Shown piece after piece: positions 33,812 to 46,548 of a stretch of 64,000 nt of DNA. The notes beneath the pieces were generated by a model that searched no databases, was not told where the DNA came from, and worked only from the letters and a program-made list of their open reading frames with translations. Both the position numbers and the translations under genes were made by a program. The number at the start of each line of letters is the position of its first letter. Position 1 is the stretch's first letter. This DNA comes from Datura wrightii (taxonomy: Eukaryota; Streptophyta; Magnoliopsida; Solanales; Solanaceae), in the NCBI GenBank assembly GCA_035772735.1, contig JASDFA010000027.1, positions 31,478,001 through 31,542,000 of the forward strand, given 5' to 3'.

Positions 33812-36215
33812 TCAATTGTCCGCTAGGGTGATGGATGATTTTTCTCGATCACCGTCCCCCCCCCAGTAGTGCATACACCTATCCGGTGGTCTTCCCATTA
33901 ACTCTCGGGAATCCTTCATCTGCTTAGCATTACCATGATCAATCACATTGATCACCGAGAGTTCTTCATGCACCATCGGGAGCTTGGGTGCTTTATACAC
34001 ATCGAACACCTCTACCTTGTCGTGTGCTCGCATTGTGAGTTGCCCCGCAGCTACGTCGATTAATGCTTTCCCAGTTGCCAAGAAGGGACGTCCCAAAATA
34101 AATGGGACTTCCGCATCTGGTTCAAAATCCAGCACGACAAAATCTACCAGGAAAATTAGGGAGCCAACTTGCACTAGAACATCCTCAACAATGCCATCCG
34201 GCCTAGCTAAGGATCGATCCGCCAACTGCAAGATTACGGTTGTGGGTCTAGGACTCCCTAAACCCAACTTTCTAAATACCGAAGACGGCATCAAATTTAT
34301 ACTCGCCCCCAAGTCACACAATCCACGAGCTCGGATGCTCTGCCCAATAGTGAGCTGGATAGTAAAACTTCAAAGGTCTTTTAACTTTGTGGGCAGTCTA
34401 TTTTGGATCCGGGAAGTGCACTCCTCCGTTAAAGCCACCGTAGCATACTCAGTCAACCGACTTTTGTTGACCACGATGTCCTTTATGTACTTGGCATATT
34501 TAGGCACTCCCTGCGAGACATCAACAAGAGGTAAATTAACATGTACCTGTTTAAGCACCTCCATGAATTTCTTGAAACACGCCTCCTCTTTGTGTTTCTT
34601 GAGTCGTTGAGGGAACGGGGGTGGAGGTCTTTCTAATTCATCTTCTTTGGTCTTCCCCCTTTCCGAACTTTGCTCCCCCTCAACTTCTGCTGCTCTCGAA
34701 TGTTGAGGTGGTCTTTCTGGTTCCACCTCCTTCAGCTGCAAACCACTCCTTGTGGTCACTGTATTTACCTACTTGGGATTCGAATCCGTGTCGCTTGGCA
34801 GTCCTCCTCTAGGCCTTGTATTTTAGGCACTAGCAAATTGCCCAAATTGATACTCAAGAGCCTTGGTGGCTAACTGATTGTTTTTCACTTCGGCTGCCAA
34901 TTTCACATAGTCAGCCTGCAATTGAGCTTGGTTAGCTATCATGGTCTTGAACATCTCCTCAATGCTGGGTGATGGTGGTGGAGGAGGTGCATTGTTATTT
35001 CTGAATTGAGATTGGTAGTTCTGTTGCCCTCCTTGGTTCCTTTGCACACCCTGACCCGAACTTTGGCCGTGATGGTTGTTGCTACCCCATGAGAAATTAG
35101 AATGATTCCTCCAATTTGAATTGTAGCTACTACCATACTGCTGGTGATTTCTTTATGCATTACCCACAAAGTTTACCGAGTCAGGATTGTCTCCATAGCA
35201 CTCAGCTGAGTGCTCACTTCTTCCACACACTTCACACCAAATTTGATGGACTGCATTAACTAGAGTTGAAGGCTGGTTCAAAGTCATGTTGCTGAAGTGG
35301 TTGTTCAATTGATTTTGCAATGCAGCTATCTGTGCAGCGATAGCTATAAACCCATCCACTTCAAGCAATCCTGCTGCTTTCCTTGTCCCACCTCGTGATG
35401 AATAAGCATTCCATTCTGGATTGCCCTGTGAAATCCGGTTTAGGAAGGTATACAGCTCCTCATAAGTCTTTTCCAGCGCTTGCCCTCCAGCTGCTGAATC
35501 TAGCAATATTTTGGTGTGGGGGTTCCAAACCCTCAATAAATGTGTGCACCAACACCTCATTGGACTGATGATGATGAGGACAGTCCTGCAACATGGATTT
35601 AAATCTCTCCCAGGCTTGATATAAATTTTCTCCCTCCCTCTATTTGAAGCTTAGAATTTGACTTCTAAGTCTTGCTGTTTTACCAGAGGGAAAAAACCTT
35701 ATCAAGAACTTCCGTGCAAGATCATCCCACGTTGAAAGAGAATTTGGTGGCTCAGCTTTCAACCACCTCTTGGCTTCTCCAAGTAAGGAGAATAGAAATA
35801 AGGTAAGCCGGACATAATCAGGTGACACTCCAGCGGGTATGTAAGTGTCACTTATCTCCAAAAAGTTTTGGAGATGCTGTTGTGGGTCTTCATGAGGGAG
35901 ACCGGTAAATTGCCTGCTTGTGTGCAACAATTGCACCATATTTTGCTTGAGTTCAAATCTCCCTCCAGGCTCTGGTTTGCGGATACTGGATGTAACATTA
36001 TTGGCATGTAGGATTGCCACCTCGCGAACCGGCCTTGCTGCCGCTTCTTCGGGCACTAACATTGCCCTCACAACCGGTGGATTCTGTTGTTGCTCCATAA
36101 TAGTCTGTCTGAGCAACTGCAGCTTTCTTTGTAGAGCTTCTCTCCTTTTACTGTGAAATATACATTCTTGCTCTATATAAGATTCCACCAGCTCTTTGTC
36201 CTTGCCAGTGTTCAC
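33812..36215 (-). pseudogene. gag: Element D2 gag-protease fused to integrase tail
   Basis: In the minus reading: Athila-like gag from ATG at 36215 (ELKQNMVQLLHTSRQFTG, LFLFSLLGEAKRWLKAEP), knuckle CEVCGRSEHSAEC near 35200, Pro-rich linker, then protease with intact DLGASINLMP near 34310 and VPFILGRPFLATGKALIDV. The frame then passes directly from the protease linker into HYWGGDGDREKSSITLADN, the end of integrase in D, with the junction near 33880-33900. A stop at 35640 and a frameshift near 35560 break gag; further stops lie near 35150, 34823, 34770 and 34370. Confidence 0.88.
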
Positions 36216-36342
36216 AGCAATTAAGTCTGCAGAATACAGGCTAAGACCAAATTGTCAACACTTAAGAAAATAAAAATACAGTAAATTAACACTTAAAACA
36301 AATTCACCAATTGCCAAGTCCCCGGCAACGGCGCCAAAAACT
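36216..36342 (-). other. Element D2 leader and tRNA-Asp primer binding site
   Basis: 36319-36336 reads TGGCGCCGTTGCCGGGGA on minus, complementary to the 3' end of plant tRNA-Asp, 6 nt from the 5' LTR. The stretch 36216-36318 is the short leader to gag. Confidence 0.9.
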
Positions 36343-37394
36343 TGTTTGGGTGTGTTATATGGGTATATAAAATGACACGCAAGTGCACGTGGTTGAACAA
36401 GTAGTAAGTGGCTTTAGTAAGCCAAGTATCGATCCCACAGAGACTTGGGTTAAGTGCAATTTGCTCTAGTATACTATATTTTACTTCTAAATATGTTGAC
36501 AACAACGTAACCAAAAAGTTAATATTTTGTTTTATAAATTTTATACTAAAACTAAGAACAATTATCTACTTTGAATTTGGACTATGGATAAAAGCATGCT
36601 GAGGTTAAACGAAAATGTAATGAAACTGATTATCATCATAAATTGGTTAATCTTTTCTTCCTGTTGCTAGCCAAGAACATTTGCCAAGAGATTAAAACTC
36701 TCGTATTTAATCTCACTTAAGAATCATGAACCATCCGTCTACATTTCTGTGATCAAATGCAATTCATGTTCTAGCCATACAATTCCGGTTCCTAAATTGA
36801 CTAATACGACTTTCAGGTATATTTCTATCCTGAAGGTTCATCAAAACTCAATTTTCCCAAACCTAGTAAAGAACAATATCCTATTAATTCACAACTTTCC
36901 AATTTCGTGCTCTCTCGAGTGAAATCGGACTTTTTAGATGTACATTAATTTAGGCCACACACCAATGCAGTAAGAACAAGAATTAATAGAACAACATGGA
37001 AGAAAAAGATGAAAAACCATATAATCAATAATCAAAATTCATCAAAAGTGTTCATAACCTCAGCAAGGAAGGGAATTAGCCACTCATTTGTGGATTAATC
37101 ATCATAAAACTAGTGTTAATCATACAAACAATTGAATTAGAGAAGAAAGAAAGAGAGAAAAAACCCTGAACTTTTCGTCCCTCAACTGCCTGTAACCCAC
37201 GTCCTTGCTCCACCAAGTCTCAATTTTGAAAAATGAACTTAAGTGTTCTATTTATACTAGTGGGAATTTTTCCCGGAATAATGAGCAACGTGTCACGGAG
37301 TGCATCGCGGAGCACTGCCTCCGTGACACGCCATGAACGCGGACCCTCACTGGAACTGGGGGTCCGGGAATTTAAGCTCAACGTGGCACAACAT

Positions 37395-39872
37395 TGTTAT
37401 ACCCCGTAGAATTCCCGGCACTTAGATGACCTATTCCCACGTTGGTTAAGCATATTTGAAGGCCATACGTGCTAGGGAAAGGCCCGGGAAAAGATCGGAC
37501 GAGAAACCCGTCGAACCATCATGGGAGGAGCCAAGGCAGAGCCCCTCCGCGATGGCAGCGTGTCATGGAGGTGAGGCCTCCGCGATGGCTCCGTGACACG
37601 TTGCCCAGGTTCAGGCCCAAGTATATAAGCCCCCACTTCGGTTTAAAATCAAATATCACTTGAAAATTTCTAGAAAAGCGCAGTAAACAGAGGAAGACGA
37701 AGAAAAATTTAATATTTTTGTCCGATTACGCTGCCAAACGCTGCCCAAACTCAAATTAATCCCAGATACCCGAGTATTTAGCAGCAGAGAGCATTTCTAC
37801 GGAATTAGTTTCGCGAAATACGGCCGACGAATCGGCGAGCCACCGAACCAAAGTAAGTAGAATTGCTCTAAATTAATGTCTATGTGTTCTTAGCTGAGAA
37901 GTGAATACTTCTCCCTTCTGGGCCGGTGAAAAATAGCGAGTTTTTGACCGTCTTTCGATAAGCCTAAGTTTAGGCTATAAATTAAATCGAAAGTAACGTC
38001 GCTCTTTACAATAACGTTGTATTTAGTATTGATTGACGTATTTATGAATGCAGTTGGGAGAAAATAGTTGAAGTACCGGCCGAGCCTCGTCCGACGGACG
38101 AATATTCAAAGATAAGGTATGTAAAGTTAGTTTCCTCGGCAAGTTAAGAAATATTGAGACAGTATGGTAATTTACAGACCAGTAGAATGTTCAGAAGTTG
38201 ATTATTGTGTTATTATGAATATTGGTGCAATATGAGAAACTTGGGGTTGTAATGTGTACGAGACCTATCAGTATGATATAGATTCTGACGTAAGTGATTA
38301 AGATTGCCCAGTATATTCAGTATGTGAGGTAATATGCCATGTTATGATATTGTTGTGTTTAGCTGAAACCTCGCGAAGTAGTACCGTATTCGTGAGGCAT
38401 TCCAAACATAGAATAGTAACTAAATATGGTTTAGAAAGCATGCTAGAAGTAGGAAATCATGTTAATACAGAAACCCAGTAAACAGTATAGCTTTCAGCAG
38501 AAACACCTTCTTGTATAACCTTGCCCCAGTACAGTTTGACAGGAGGCTATATTTATATTTATACTTACCTGTCTCAGCATGTATCAGACACGTACAGATT
38601 ACTATTATTAGCTCAGTATGTGATTTATATGATACCTTACACCTGTTAGTCTTAGTTTATGAGATACACAAACAGCATGACTAGTTGAGACCGTTGTATT
38701 GATTGGGGTTGGATTACCTAGCATCCCTGACCGCCCAGGGTTAATAGCTGTATCGACTCGTCCGCCAGAGGACGAGGATACGTCGCTCTACGGAGTGATA
38801 TGCTGTCCCGCAAGGGGACGAAGATGGGATGCCAGTTTCCCCATATTGTGCCTTGGTCGGCCCTTATACACCCCCGTCGAGCGGGTATGCCTGGGGTGTT
38901 GATTTGGAGTCCTTCGGACTCAGATACAGTTATAGTCAGGGGCTCAGTGGGCCCAAGTGCATACCCAGGGACCGGCAGGATGCTTACAGTTTGTATGCCA
39001 TGTTACGTTATGTATGTTGTGCTATGTTATATTAGACATGAGTAGATTAGTAGTAGGACGATACGTCTCCAGATATGACATCTATTCCTCCCCGTATGAT
39101 CGAGAACAGGTACGACTTACATCTTCAGACAGATAATCTAGATCTTCCTGTTTCAGTTTCGTCAGTTATATTATTGATTCAGATATCTCTTTCAGTTATT
39201 GCTTTACATACTCAGTACCAGCGGTACTGACGCCCGGTGGGGCGCTGCATTACTTGCCTGCAGGTACTCTTAGACGAGCAGGCAATTCTACGTGACTCCC
39301 TGTCAGCGGTTGAGTATTCAGCTCTAGTCATCCGGAGGCTGAATTTCAGAGGTGTAGTTCAGTTTCTTTTGTTGTATATAGTACGGGTAGGTCGGAGCCC
39401 TGTCCTGGCCAGTTCTATTACTATTCCTAGAGGCTTGCAGTTTGTATGTATTCCCTGTGGTCAGATGAGCCGGTCGTGTGGGGCCGTGCAGTTGTATAGT
39501 TGCCCTTACTCTTTCTTTCTTTTGTAATGGCCGTGTGGGGCCATAGTTCGCCAGTAGTGGTGACCTTGCCGGTCACGTAGCTTCTTAGTATGCTATGTTT
39601 GAGTTATAGATAACTAGACAGCATGGTGGCCTTGTCGGCCCGCATAGGTTCCCCTGAATTACTATGTTTCTGGTCAGCTGTTAGTACAGGTACAGGAGGC
39701 TATAGGCAAATGGGCCGGGGGCTGTATTTACAGCCGTTATATAGCCCTTTGTTTCCAGAAATGTGAGTTAGAGCCAGCCAGGCGCCAGATGCGCCCAGGT
39801 TTAACAGTCCAGTAGGTCAGGTCCTAGTAGGGCACCAGGTGCCAGTCATACCCCCCAAGGTGGGGTGTGACA
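37395..39872 (+). mobile_element. S1: solo LTR of the element A family
   Basis: 2478 bp from TGTTATACCCC to TGTGACA, colinear with 5850-8414 of A, without primer site, coding region or polypurine tract. Flanked by AACAT (37390-37394) and AGCAT (39873-39877), a TSD with one mismatch. It has the CpG module (about 37543-37600), TATA box (37622-37629) and stem-loop array (38757-38954). It lacks roughly 85 bp present in A at about 7441-7530, including one further hairpin. Solo LTRs arise by recombination between an element's two LTRs. Confidence 0.95.
38757..38954 (+). other. Stem-loop array in S1
   Basis: Same order of stems as in A. Substitutions are mostly wobble-compatible: GGGCTC/GGGCCC versus GGGCTC/GAGCCC, and CGCTC-TACG-GAGTG versus CACTC-TACG-GAGTG. 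The outer stem CACCCC/GGGGTG is perfect here. Confidence 0.7.
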
Positions 39873-40252
39873 AGCATGCATCGCGGAGTACTGGCTCCGT
39901 GCCACGGAGCAAACGCGGACCTTCACTAGAAATTTAGTGAATTTTCACCCTCTAGGCAGAATGCCTCCGCGATGGCAGCGTGACACGGCTCCATTGCGGA
40001 GCCCCTTTAAATCATGCTGTCCACTGCCTTTTCCTTGCTCGCATCCAAGTCCAACTCCGATATCATCCAACATGTCTTTTAGCTTCTCGAAATCACATTT
40101 TACCTGCAAAACAATGCTAATCATGTTGGTTAGTATAAATTCACATTTTATTACCAATTACATGAAAATGTATACACATTGCTAGATAAACAAGGCGAAA
40201 ATGGTACTTTTGAGTATCACTTGGGTATATAAATCTGCCCAAGATCAGTTGG

Positions 40253-40777
40253 CACCTTGTGGCGCACCCCATACTTAGCTAGTAACTTTTTGAAACTTGC
40301 ATTGACAAAATGAGCCCCTCCATCACTGATAATGGCTCGGGGTGTCCCGAACTTGGTGAAAATGTGCTTTTTCACAAATTTTGTTACCACCTTGTTGTCA
40401 TTCCTGGGGCAAGCTAGTGCTTCAACCAACTTTGATACATAATCAACGGCCAACAAGATGTAACGATTACCAAATGAGGGTGGGAACGGGCCCATGAAAT
40501 CAATACCCCATACATGAAAGATCTCCACTTCTAGTATATGCTGCAGTGACATCTCTTGCCTCCTACCAATTGTGCCTGTCCTTTGACATCTATCACACAT
40601 TTTGACGAATGCCATAGAGTCTCTAAATAGTGTAGGACAAAAGAAACCTGACTGTAGCACCTTGTGCGCTGTCCGCTCACCTCCGTGGTGCCCTCCATAC
40701 AATGAAGAGTGGCAACTCCTCAAAACTTCTACAATCTGGCTCTCCGGGATGCATCTTCTCATAACCTGATCCGGTCC
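40253..40777 (-). pseudogene. pol: Element D integrase, N-terminal and catalytic part
   Basis: The HHCC zinc domain (HSSLYGGHHG, CDRCQRTG) and two catalytic Asp residues (WGIDFMGPF and IISDGGAHF) are present. It ends at VRHKV where D2 entered. A stop separates it from RNase H near 40775. The Glu of the DDE triad lies 12.3 kb away at 27322-27945. Confidence 0.92.
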
Positions 40778-41404
40778 CTATTTAAACAAGTATGGCTCAT
40801 CCCAAATAAAATACCGGCAATCATGCCTCAATTTTTTTCTCTGCTGAGTCGTAGCCTCTGGTGGATAGACTCCACTCACTAGAAAATTCACTATGTCTGC
40901 ATACCAAGGGATCTTAGCTTCCCCTATTGCCAAGAGCTGCTCATCCAGGAACTCCTCTTTGATGCTGTCACCTTCCTTCACATGCGACCGACTTTCCAAT
41001 CGCGATAGGTGATCTGCCACTTGGTTCTCGCTCCCCTTTCTGTCCCTAATCTCTAGGTCAAACTCTTGCAACAACAAGATCCATCTGATCAGCCTGGTCT
41101 TTTCATCCTTCTTGTTAAACAGATACCGAATCGCTGCATGATCGGTATACACCACTACTCTCGAACCCACCAAATAGGACTTGAATTTATCAAACGCAAA
41201 CACCAATGCTAGCATCTCCTTCTCTGTGACTGTATAATTACTTTGGGCAGTGTCCAGTGTTTTGCTTGCATAATGAATAGAATGAAAGATTCTATTCCTC
41301 CACTGCCCCAATACAGCTCCCACAGCCACATCGATTGCATCACACATCAGTTCAAATGGTTGTTCCCAATCCGGAGAAATAAGGATAGGTGCTTCTATCA
41401 ATTT
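40778..41404 (-). pseudogene. pol: Element D RNase H
   Basis: An Athila-like RNase H domain: FELMCDAIDVAVGAVLGQ (catalytic Asp), TEKEMLALVFAFDKFKSYL (catalytic Glu), YTDHAAIRYLF (Asp) and NQVADHLSRLE. The frame is intact across the domain, bounded by in-frame stops against RT (near 41404) and integrase. Confidence 0.9.
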
Positions 41405-42607
41405 CTACTTCAACTCCTCGAATGCTTTGACACACTCATCATCAAACTCGAACTTCACCTCTTTTTCTAGCAATCTGCATAATGGTCTAGAAATTTTGGA
41501 GAAGTTTTTGATGAACCGTCTGTAGAACCCTGCATGCCCGAGAAAATTGCGAACACCCTTCATTGACACAGGTGGTGGTAGCTTCTCAATAAATTCGATC
41601 TTAGCACGATCAACCTCCAACGACTTGCAATACACTTTATGGCCAAGGACAACACCCTCCTTGACTAAGAAATGACATTTCTCCCAGTTGAGTACAAGGT
41701 TGGATTCTTCACAACGTGCTAGCACCCTGTCAAGATTCTGGAAACAAGTAGCAAATGAATTACCGAAAACAAAAAAATCATCCATAAATACCTCGACGAA
41801 ATCTTCCACCATGTCGTGAAAGATTTCTATCATGTATCTCTGGAATGTGGCGGGTGCGTTGCATAACCCAAATGACATCCGCCTAAAAGCATATGTCCCA
41901 TAAGGACATGTGAAAGTAGTCTTCTCCTGGTCCTCCAGTGCTATGGCTATTTGGTTATAACTAGAGTACCAATCAAGGAAACAATAATATTCTTGTCCAG
42001 CCAATCTATCCAATATCTGATCAATGAACGGGATAGGATAGTGATCTTTCCTTTTGGCTTCATTGAGCTTTCTATAGTCCATGCAAATCCGCCAGCCTAT
42101 GAAGGTGCGAGTAGGGTTCAGCTCATTCTTCTCATTGGTGACCACGGTCATCCCTCCTTTCTTTGGGACACACTAAACGGGGCTTACCCATTCCCTGTCT
42201 GAAATAGGATAGATCACACCTGCATCAAGCCACTTAATTACTTCTTTTCTAATCACATCCTTCATCATTGGATTCAACCTCCTCTGAGGCTGTATAGTTG
42301 GCTTTGCTCTTGTCTCCATGAAAATTCTGTGTGGGCAAAAAGCTGGATTGATACCCCGAATATCTGACTTCTGCCAGCCCATTGCTTTCTTCCTTCTTTT
42401 GAGGACCACCAATGCTTCCTTTACCTGTGCCTCCGTCAATTCTGCGGAGATGATGACTGGTAAAGTGTCATCTTCCCCCAGGAAGACATATTTTAAATGG
42501 GGAGGCAATGTTTTCAACTCTAGCTTTGGTGCTTCCTTAATAGATGGTTTCGGCAAGGGTTCTAGGGACCTCATTAAAGGCTGAAAGTCATGCTTCCTGA
42601 GATACCA
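41405..42607 (-). pseudogene. pol: Element D reverse transcriptase
   Basis: RT with linker. Motifs: WRICMDYRKLNEAKRKDHYPIP, FLDWYSSYNQI, MSFGLCNAPATFQR, and the catalytic FMDDFFVFG near 41790. FMDD with FG is typical of the Athila branch and differs from FIDDILVYS in A-C. An in-frame TAG near 42174 (between VSPV and CVPKKGG) breaks it. The upstream boundary is a TAA near 42607 in the protease-RT linker. Confidence 0.92.
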
Positions 42608-45006
42608 TTATGGTTCATTCAACATTTGCACCATCTCATAATTATCTTTATCTCCGAAATGATCGGAGCTCATCAATGCTCGTTCTAATGGATCTCGAGA
42701 TTCAACAATCTGAAGAATTTCTGCTTGATTTAGCACATTGATTGCTGAAAGCTCCTCATGTATGGCCGGAAGCTTCATGGCCTTATATACATCAAATACC
42801 TCCACTTTGTCATGCGCCCGCATGGTTAGCTGCCCTGCAGCTACATCAATCAAAGCTCTCTCGGTTTCCAAGAAAGGACGTCCCAAAATAAATGGGACTT
42901 CCGCATCCGGCTCAAAATCCAGAACAATAAAATCTACTGGGAAGATAAGGGAGCCCACTTGCACCAACACGTCCTCCACAATGCCATCTGGTCTGGCTAT
43001 AGAATGATCCGCTAACTACAAGATCACCGTAGTTGGTCTAGGACTGCCCAGCCCCAACTTCTTGAACACCGATGTCGGCATCAAATTAATACTCTCTCCC
43101 AAATCGCATAATCCGCAAGCTCAGATACTTTGCCCAATTGTGATTTAAATTGTAAAGCTCCCAGGGTACTTAAGCTTTGTTGGAAACCTGTTCTGTATCC
43201 GGGAAGTGCACTCCTCAGTAAGCTCCACCATAGCGTACTCTGTCAATCTGCTTTTGTTCGCTACAATGTCCTTGATATACTTTGCATACTTCGGCACTCC
43301 CTGCAAAACATCAACAAGAGGTAAATTAATGTGTACATGTTTAAGCACCTCCATAAACTTTTTGAAACAAGCTTCTTCCTTGTGTTTCTTTAATCTTTGA
43401 GGGAACGGGGGTGGTGGTCTTTTTGCTTCAGCTTCCTTCTCCTTCCCCCTCTCATCATTCTGTTCCTTTCTTTCTCTACTGCTCCTGACTGCTGAGGTGG
43501 TCTTTCTGGTTCCACCTCCTTGAGTTGTAAACCACTCCTTCTGGTCACTGCATTTACTTGTTTGGGATTCAGGTCAGTGTCACTCGGTAGTCCTCCTCTT
43601 GGCCTGGTGTTTTGAGCTCCAGCTAGTTGTCCAAACTGGTATTCCAATGCCTTTGTGGCTAACTGATTGTTCTTTACATCTGCTGCCAATTTCACATAAT
43701 CAGCCTACAATTGAGCTTGGTTAGCTATCATTGTTTTAAACATTTCCTCAATGCTGGGTGGTGGCGGTGGAGGAGGTGAATTGTTGCTTCTGTATTGAGT
43801 CTGATAGTTCTGCTGCCCTCCTTGATTTCTCTGCACACCCTGATTCGAACTCTGCCCTTGATGGCTGTTACTACCCCAAGAGAAATTCGGATGATTCCTC
43901 CAATTCGAGTTGTAGTTGTTTCCATACTGTTGGTGATTATTTCTCTGTACATTACCAACAAAGTTCACTTAATTTGGATTTGCACCACAACACTCAGCTG
44001 AGTGTTTATTACTACCGCATACTTCACACCAAAACTGCTACACTACATTAACTGGGGCTTGAGGTTGATTCAAGCTCAAATTGCTGAAGCGGGTGTTAAG
44101 TTGATTTTGTAGCGCAGCTATCCGTGCAGCTATAGCTATAAAACCATCCACTTCCAAGACTCCTGTCGCTTTCCTTGTTCCTCCTCTAGAAGAGTCCGCA
44201 TTCCACTCTGGATTTCCCTGCGAAATACGATTTAACAAAGTATACAACTCCTCATAAGTCTTTTCTAATGCTTGCCACCCAGTTGCTGAGTCTGGTAAAA
44301 TTTTTGTGTCGGGTTTCAAACCCTCTATGGAAGTATGCACCAACACATCATTGGACTGGTGATGGTGAGGACAATCCCTTAGCAATGATTTGAACCTTTC
44401 CCAAGATTGATACAGATTCTTCCCCTCTCTTTGTTTAAAACTTAGAATCTGACTTCTAAGTCTTGCCGTTTTCCCGGACGGAAAGAACCGTATCAAAAAT
44501 TTTCCTACAAGATCATCCCAAGTGGTGATAAAATTAGGTGGCTCAGCTTTTAACCACCTCTTTGCTTCTCACAATAATGAAAATGGGAATAATGTAAGCC
44601 TTACGTAATCGGATGAAACTCCAGCGTGATGTAAGTGTCACTTATCTCCAAAAAGTTTTGGAGGTGTTGTTGTGGATCTTCGTGAGGGAGACCTGTGAAT
44701 TTCCCCCTGGTGTGCAGCAATTGCACCATATTCTGTTTCAGCTCAAACCTCCCTCCTGGCTCAGGTTTGTGAATACTTGATGTAACATTGTTAGCATGTG
44801 GGATTGCCACTTTGCGAACCGGCCTCGCTGCCATTTCCTCGGGCACTAACATTGCCCTCACAAGTGGTGGATTCTGCTGTTGCTCCAGGATTGTCTGTCT
44901 GAGCAACTGTAGCTTCTTCTCTAGAGCTTCCCTTCTTTGACGATGGAACTGTCCTTTCGGCTCTAAGTATGAATCCACCAGCTCCTTGTCTCTTGCCAGT
45001 TTTCAA
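42608..45006 (-). pseudogene. gag: Element D gag and protease
   Basis: Homologous to 33812-36215. A single extra base just after ATG 45006 shifts the frame; a second shift lies near 44600. The capsid (VQLLHTRGKFTGLPHEDPQ) and RFFPSGKTARLRSQI regions are readable. The knuckle region near 44030 keeps CEVCGSNKHSAEC. The Pro-rich linker is followed by protease, where the active site reads DLGES instead of DLGAS near 43100. Several stops are present. Confidence 0.88.
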
Positions 45007-45130
45007 TAGAATTCAATATCTGCAAAAGGCAGGCTAAGATTAAGTTGTCAGCACTTATATAGAAATTGTAAACTAACACTAAGAAAACAATTTTACCAAT
45101 TGCTAGTCCCCGGCAACGGCGCCAAAAACT
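45007..45130 (-). other. Element D leader and tRNA-Asp primer binding site
   Basis: 45107-45124 reads TGGCGCCGTTGCCGGGGA on minus, 6 nt from the 5' LTR. The same site and spacing occur in D2. Confidence 0.9.
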
Positions 45131-46543
45131 TGTTCGGGCGTTTGGTAACTACACGCAAGTGCACATGGTCGAACAAGTAGTAAAGTGGCTTAAGTAAGCC
45201 AAGTATCGATCCCACAGGGACAAAACTAAGGTAATAATCAACTTAAGTTATAATGAACTCTAACTTTAAAAATGCAGACAACCAATTAAACTATATTTGG
45301 AGAGTTTGAGTGTCCTAATTTATACAAATCTAAGACAAAATTATAAAGTGAGTCTGAACTATAGTAATGAGCATGCTGAGGCTAAAACGAACATGCAGGG
45401 AAGTAATTTGTCGATACACTTCAGTTAATCTTTCCTTCAGTTGCTAGTCAAGAATTATTGCCTATGGATTGAAACTTCCGTATCCTACCCAACTTAAGAA
45501 TCATGAACCTTCAACCTACATTTCTGTGATAAAAGAATTTCATGTTCTAACTATACAAAACCGATTCCTTAATTGACTAATACAACTTTCAGATATATTT
45601 CTATTCTGAATGTAAATCGATTCTCAATTTTCCCAAACTAAGAAGAGATCATATCTTACCAATTCACAACTTTCCAATTTCTTTCCTTTTCAAAATAAAA
45701 ATTGGATTTTTTAGATATACATTAACATTGGCCAAACAGTAATGCAGTAAGAACACGGATTGATAGAACAACCATTGAAGAAAAGATGAAAACTAAATTG
45801 ATCAACAATTACATTCCACTACAATTGTTCTTAACCTCAGCAAGAAGTGAATTTAGCCACTCATTTGTGAATTAAACATCATAAAATGAGTATAAATCAT
45901 ACAAACAATTGAGATAAAAGAGAAAGAGATAGAGAAGAACCCTAGAAGTTTCGTCCCCTCAACTGCCTGTAACCTACGTTCTTGCTCAACCAAGTCAGAA
46001 TAATTAAAAATAAACCTAAGTGTGCTATTTATACTAGTGGAAATTTTTCCCTGAATAACAAGCAACGTGGCACGGAGTGTATCGCGAAGCACTCCCTCCT
46101 TGCCATGGTGCAAACGCGGACCCTCACTGGAAATTGATATTCTAGGTAAATATACGCAATGTGCCACAGCATGTATCGCGTGGCATTGCCTCCGTTTCAC
46201 GGAGGCAACGCGGACCTTCACTGGAATTTTCCAAAATAGATCATCCGAGGTAGAGTGCCTCCGCGATGGCAGCGTGACACGGCTCCATCGCGGAGCCGTT
46301 ATTTTTGCTGCTCTTCCTTGACCTTTTCCACTGCTCGCTTCCAAGTCCATTTCCGATCTTTACCAACATGTATCTTAGCTTCCTAAAATTACATTTTACC
46401 TGCAAAACAACACTAATCATGTTGGTTAGTATAAATTCACATTTTAACTACAAATCACATGAGAATGTACAAATAACGATAGATAAACAAGACGAAATGA
46501 AGCATTTGAGTATCACTTGGGCATATAATTCTGCCCAAGATCA
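45131..46543 (-). repeat. Element D 5' LTR
   Basis: 1413 bp, matching 21575-22986. TATA box on minus at 46026-46033 with CpG-rich units upstream (46065-46295). A T-arm-like block lies at 45203-45219. Right TSD AGGGG follows at 46544-46548. Confidence 0.94.
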
Positions 46544-46548
46544 AGGGG

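Larger units (their letters stand above)
27951..40247 (-). mobile_element. Element D2: pol-deleted D-family element with intact accessory frame
   Basis: The TSD is GTTGC (27946-27950) and GTTGG (40248-40252), one mismatch; GTTGC fits the integrase frame on both sides. The LTRs are 27951-29371 and 36343-40247, the latter split by S1. The interior of about 7 kb has gag-protease joined in frame to the last residues of integrase, a spacer, the accessory frame and the 3' region. RT, RNase H and most of integrase are absent, so it would need enzymes in trans. Its own length without S1 is about 9.8 kb. Confidence 0.93.
36343..40247 (-). repeat. Element D2 5' LTR, split by solo LTR S1
   Basis: LTR parts are 36343-37394 and 39873-40247. 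TATA box on minus at 37249-37256. S1 entered within the CpG-rich repeats upstream of this TATA box. The T-arm-like block near the primer-site end is present but altered. Confidence 0.93.
21575..46543 (-). mobile_element. Element D: Athila-like Ty3/gypsy element with accessory frame, split by D2
   Basis: The flanking TSD AGGGG is present at 21570-21574 and 46544-46548. Both LTRs are about 1.41 kb. In the minus reading: 5' LTR (45131-46543), tRNA-Asp primer site, gag-protease, RT, RNase H, integrase (broken by D2), a spacer with CpG-rich repeats, the accessory frame, a 3' non-coding region and the 3' LTR. Without D2 it is about 12.7 kb. Athila-like assignment rests on gag type, FMDDFFVFG in RT, the primer and an extra frame in the env-like position. 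Confidence 0.93.

Noticed and set aside
36319..36336. Possible tRNA-Asp gene remnant
   Set aside because: Only the 18 nt complementary to the tRNA 3' end are present, at the LTR boundary; it is a primer binding site. The same holds at 45107-45124 and 47026-47043.
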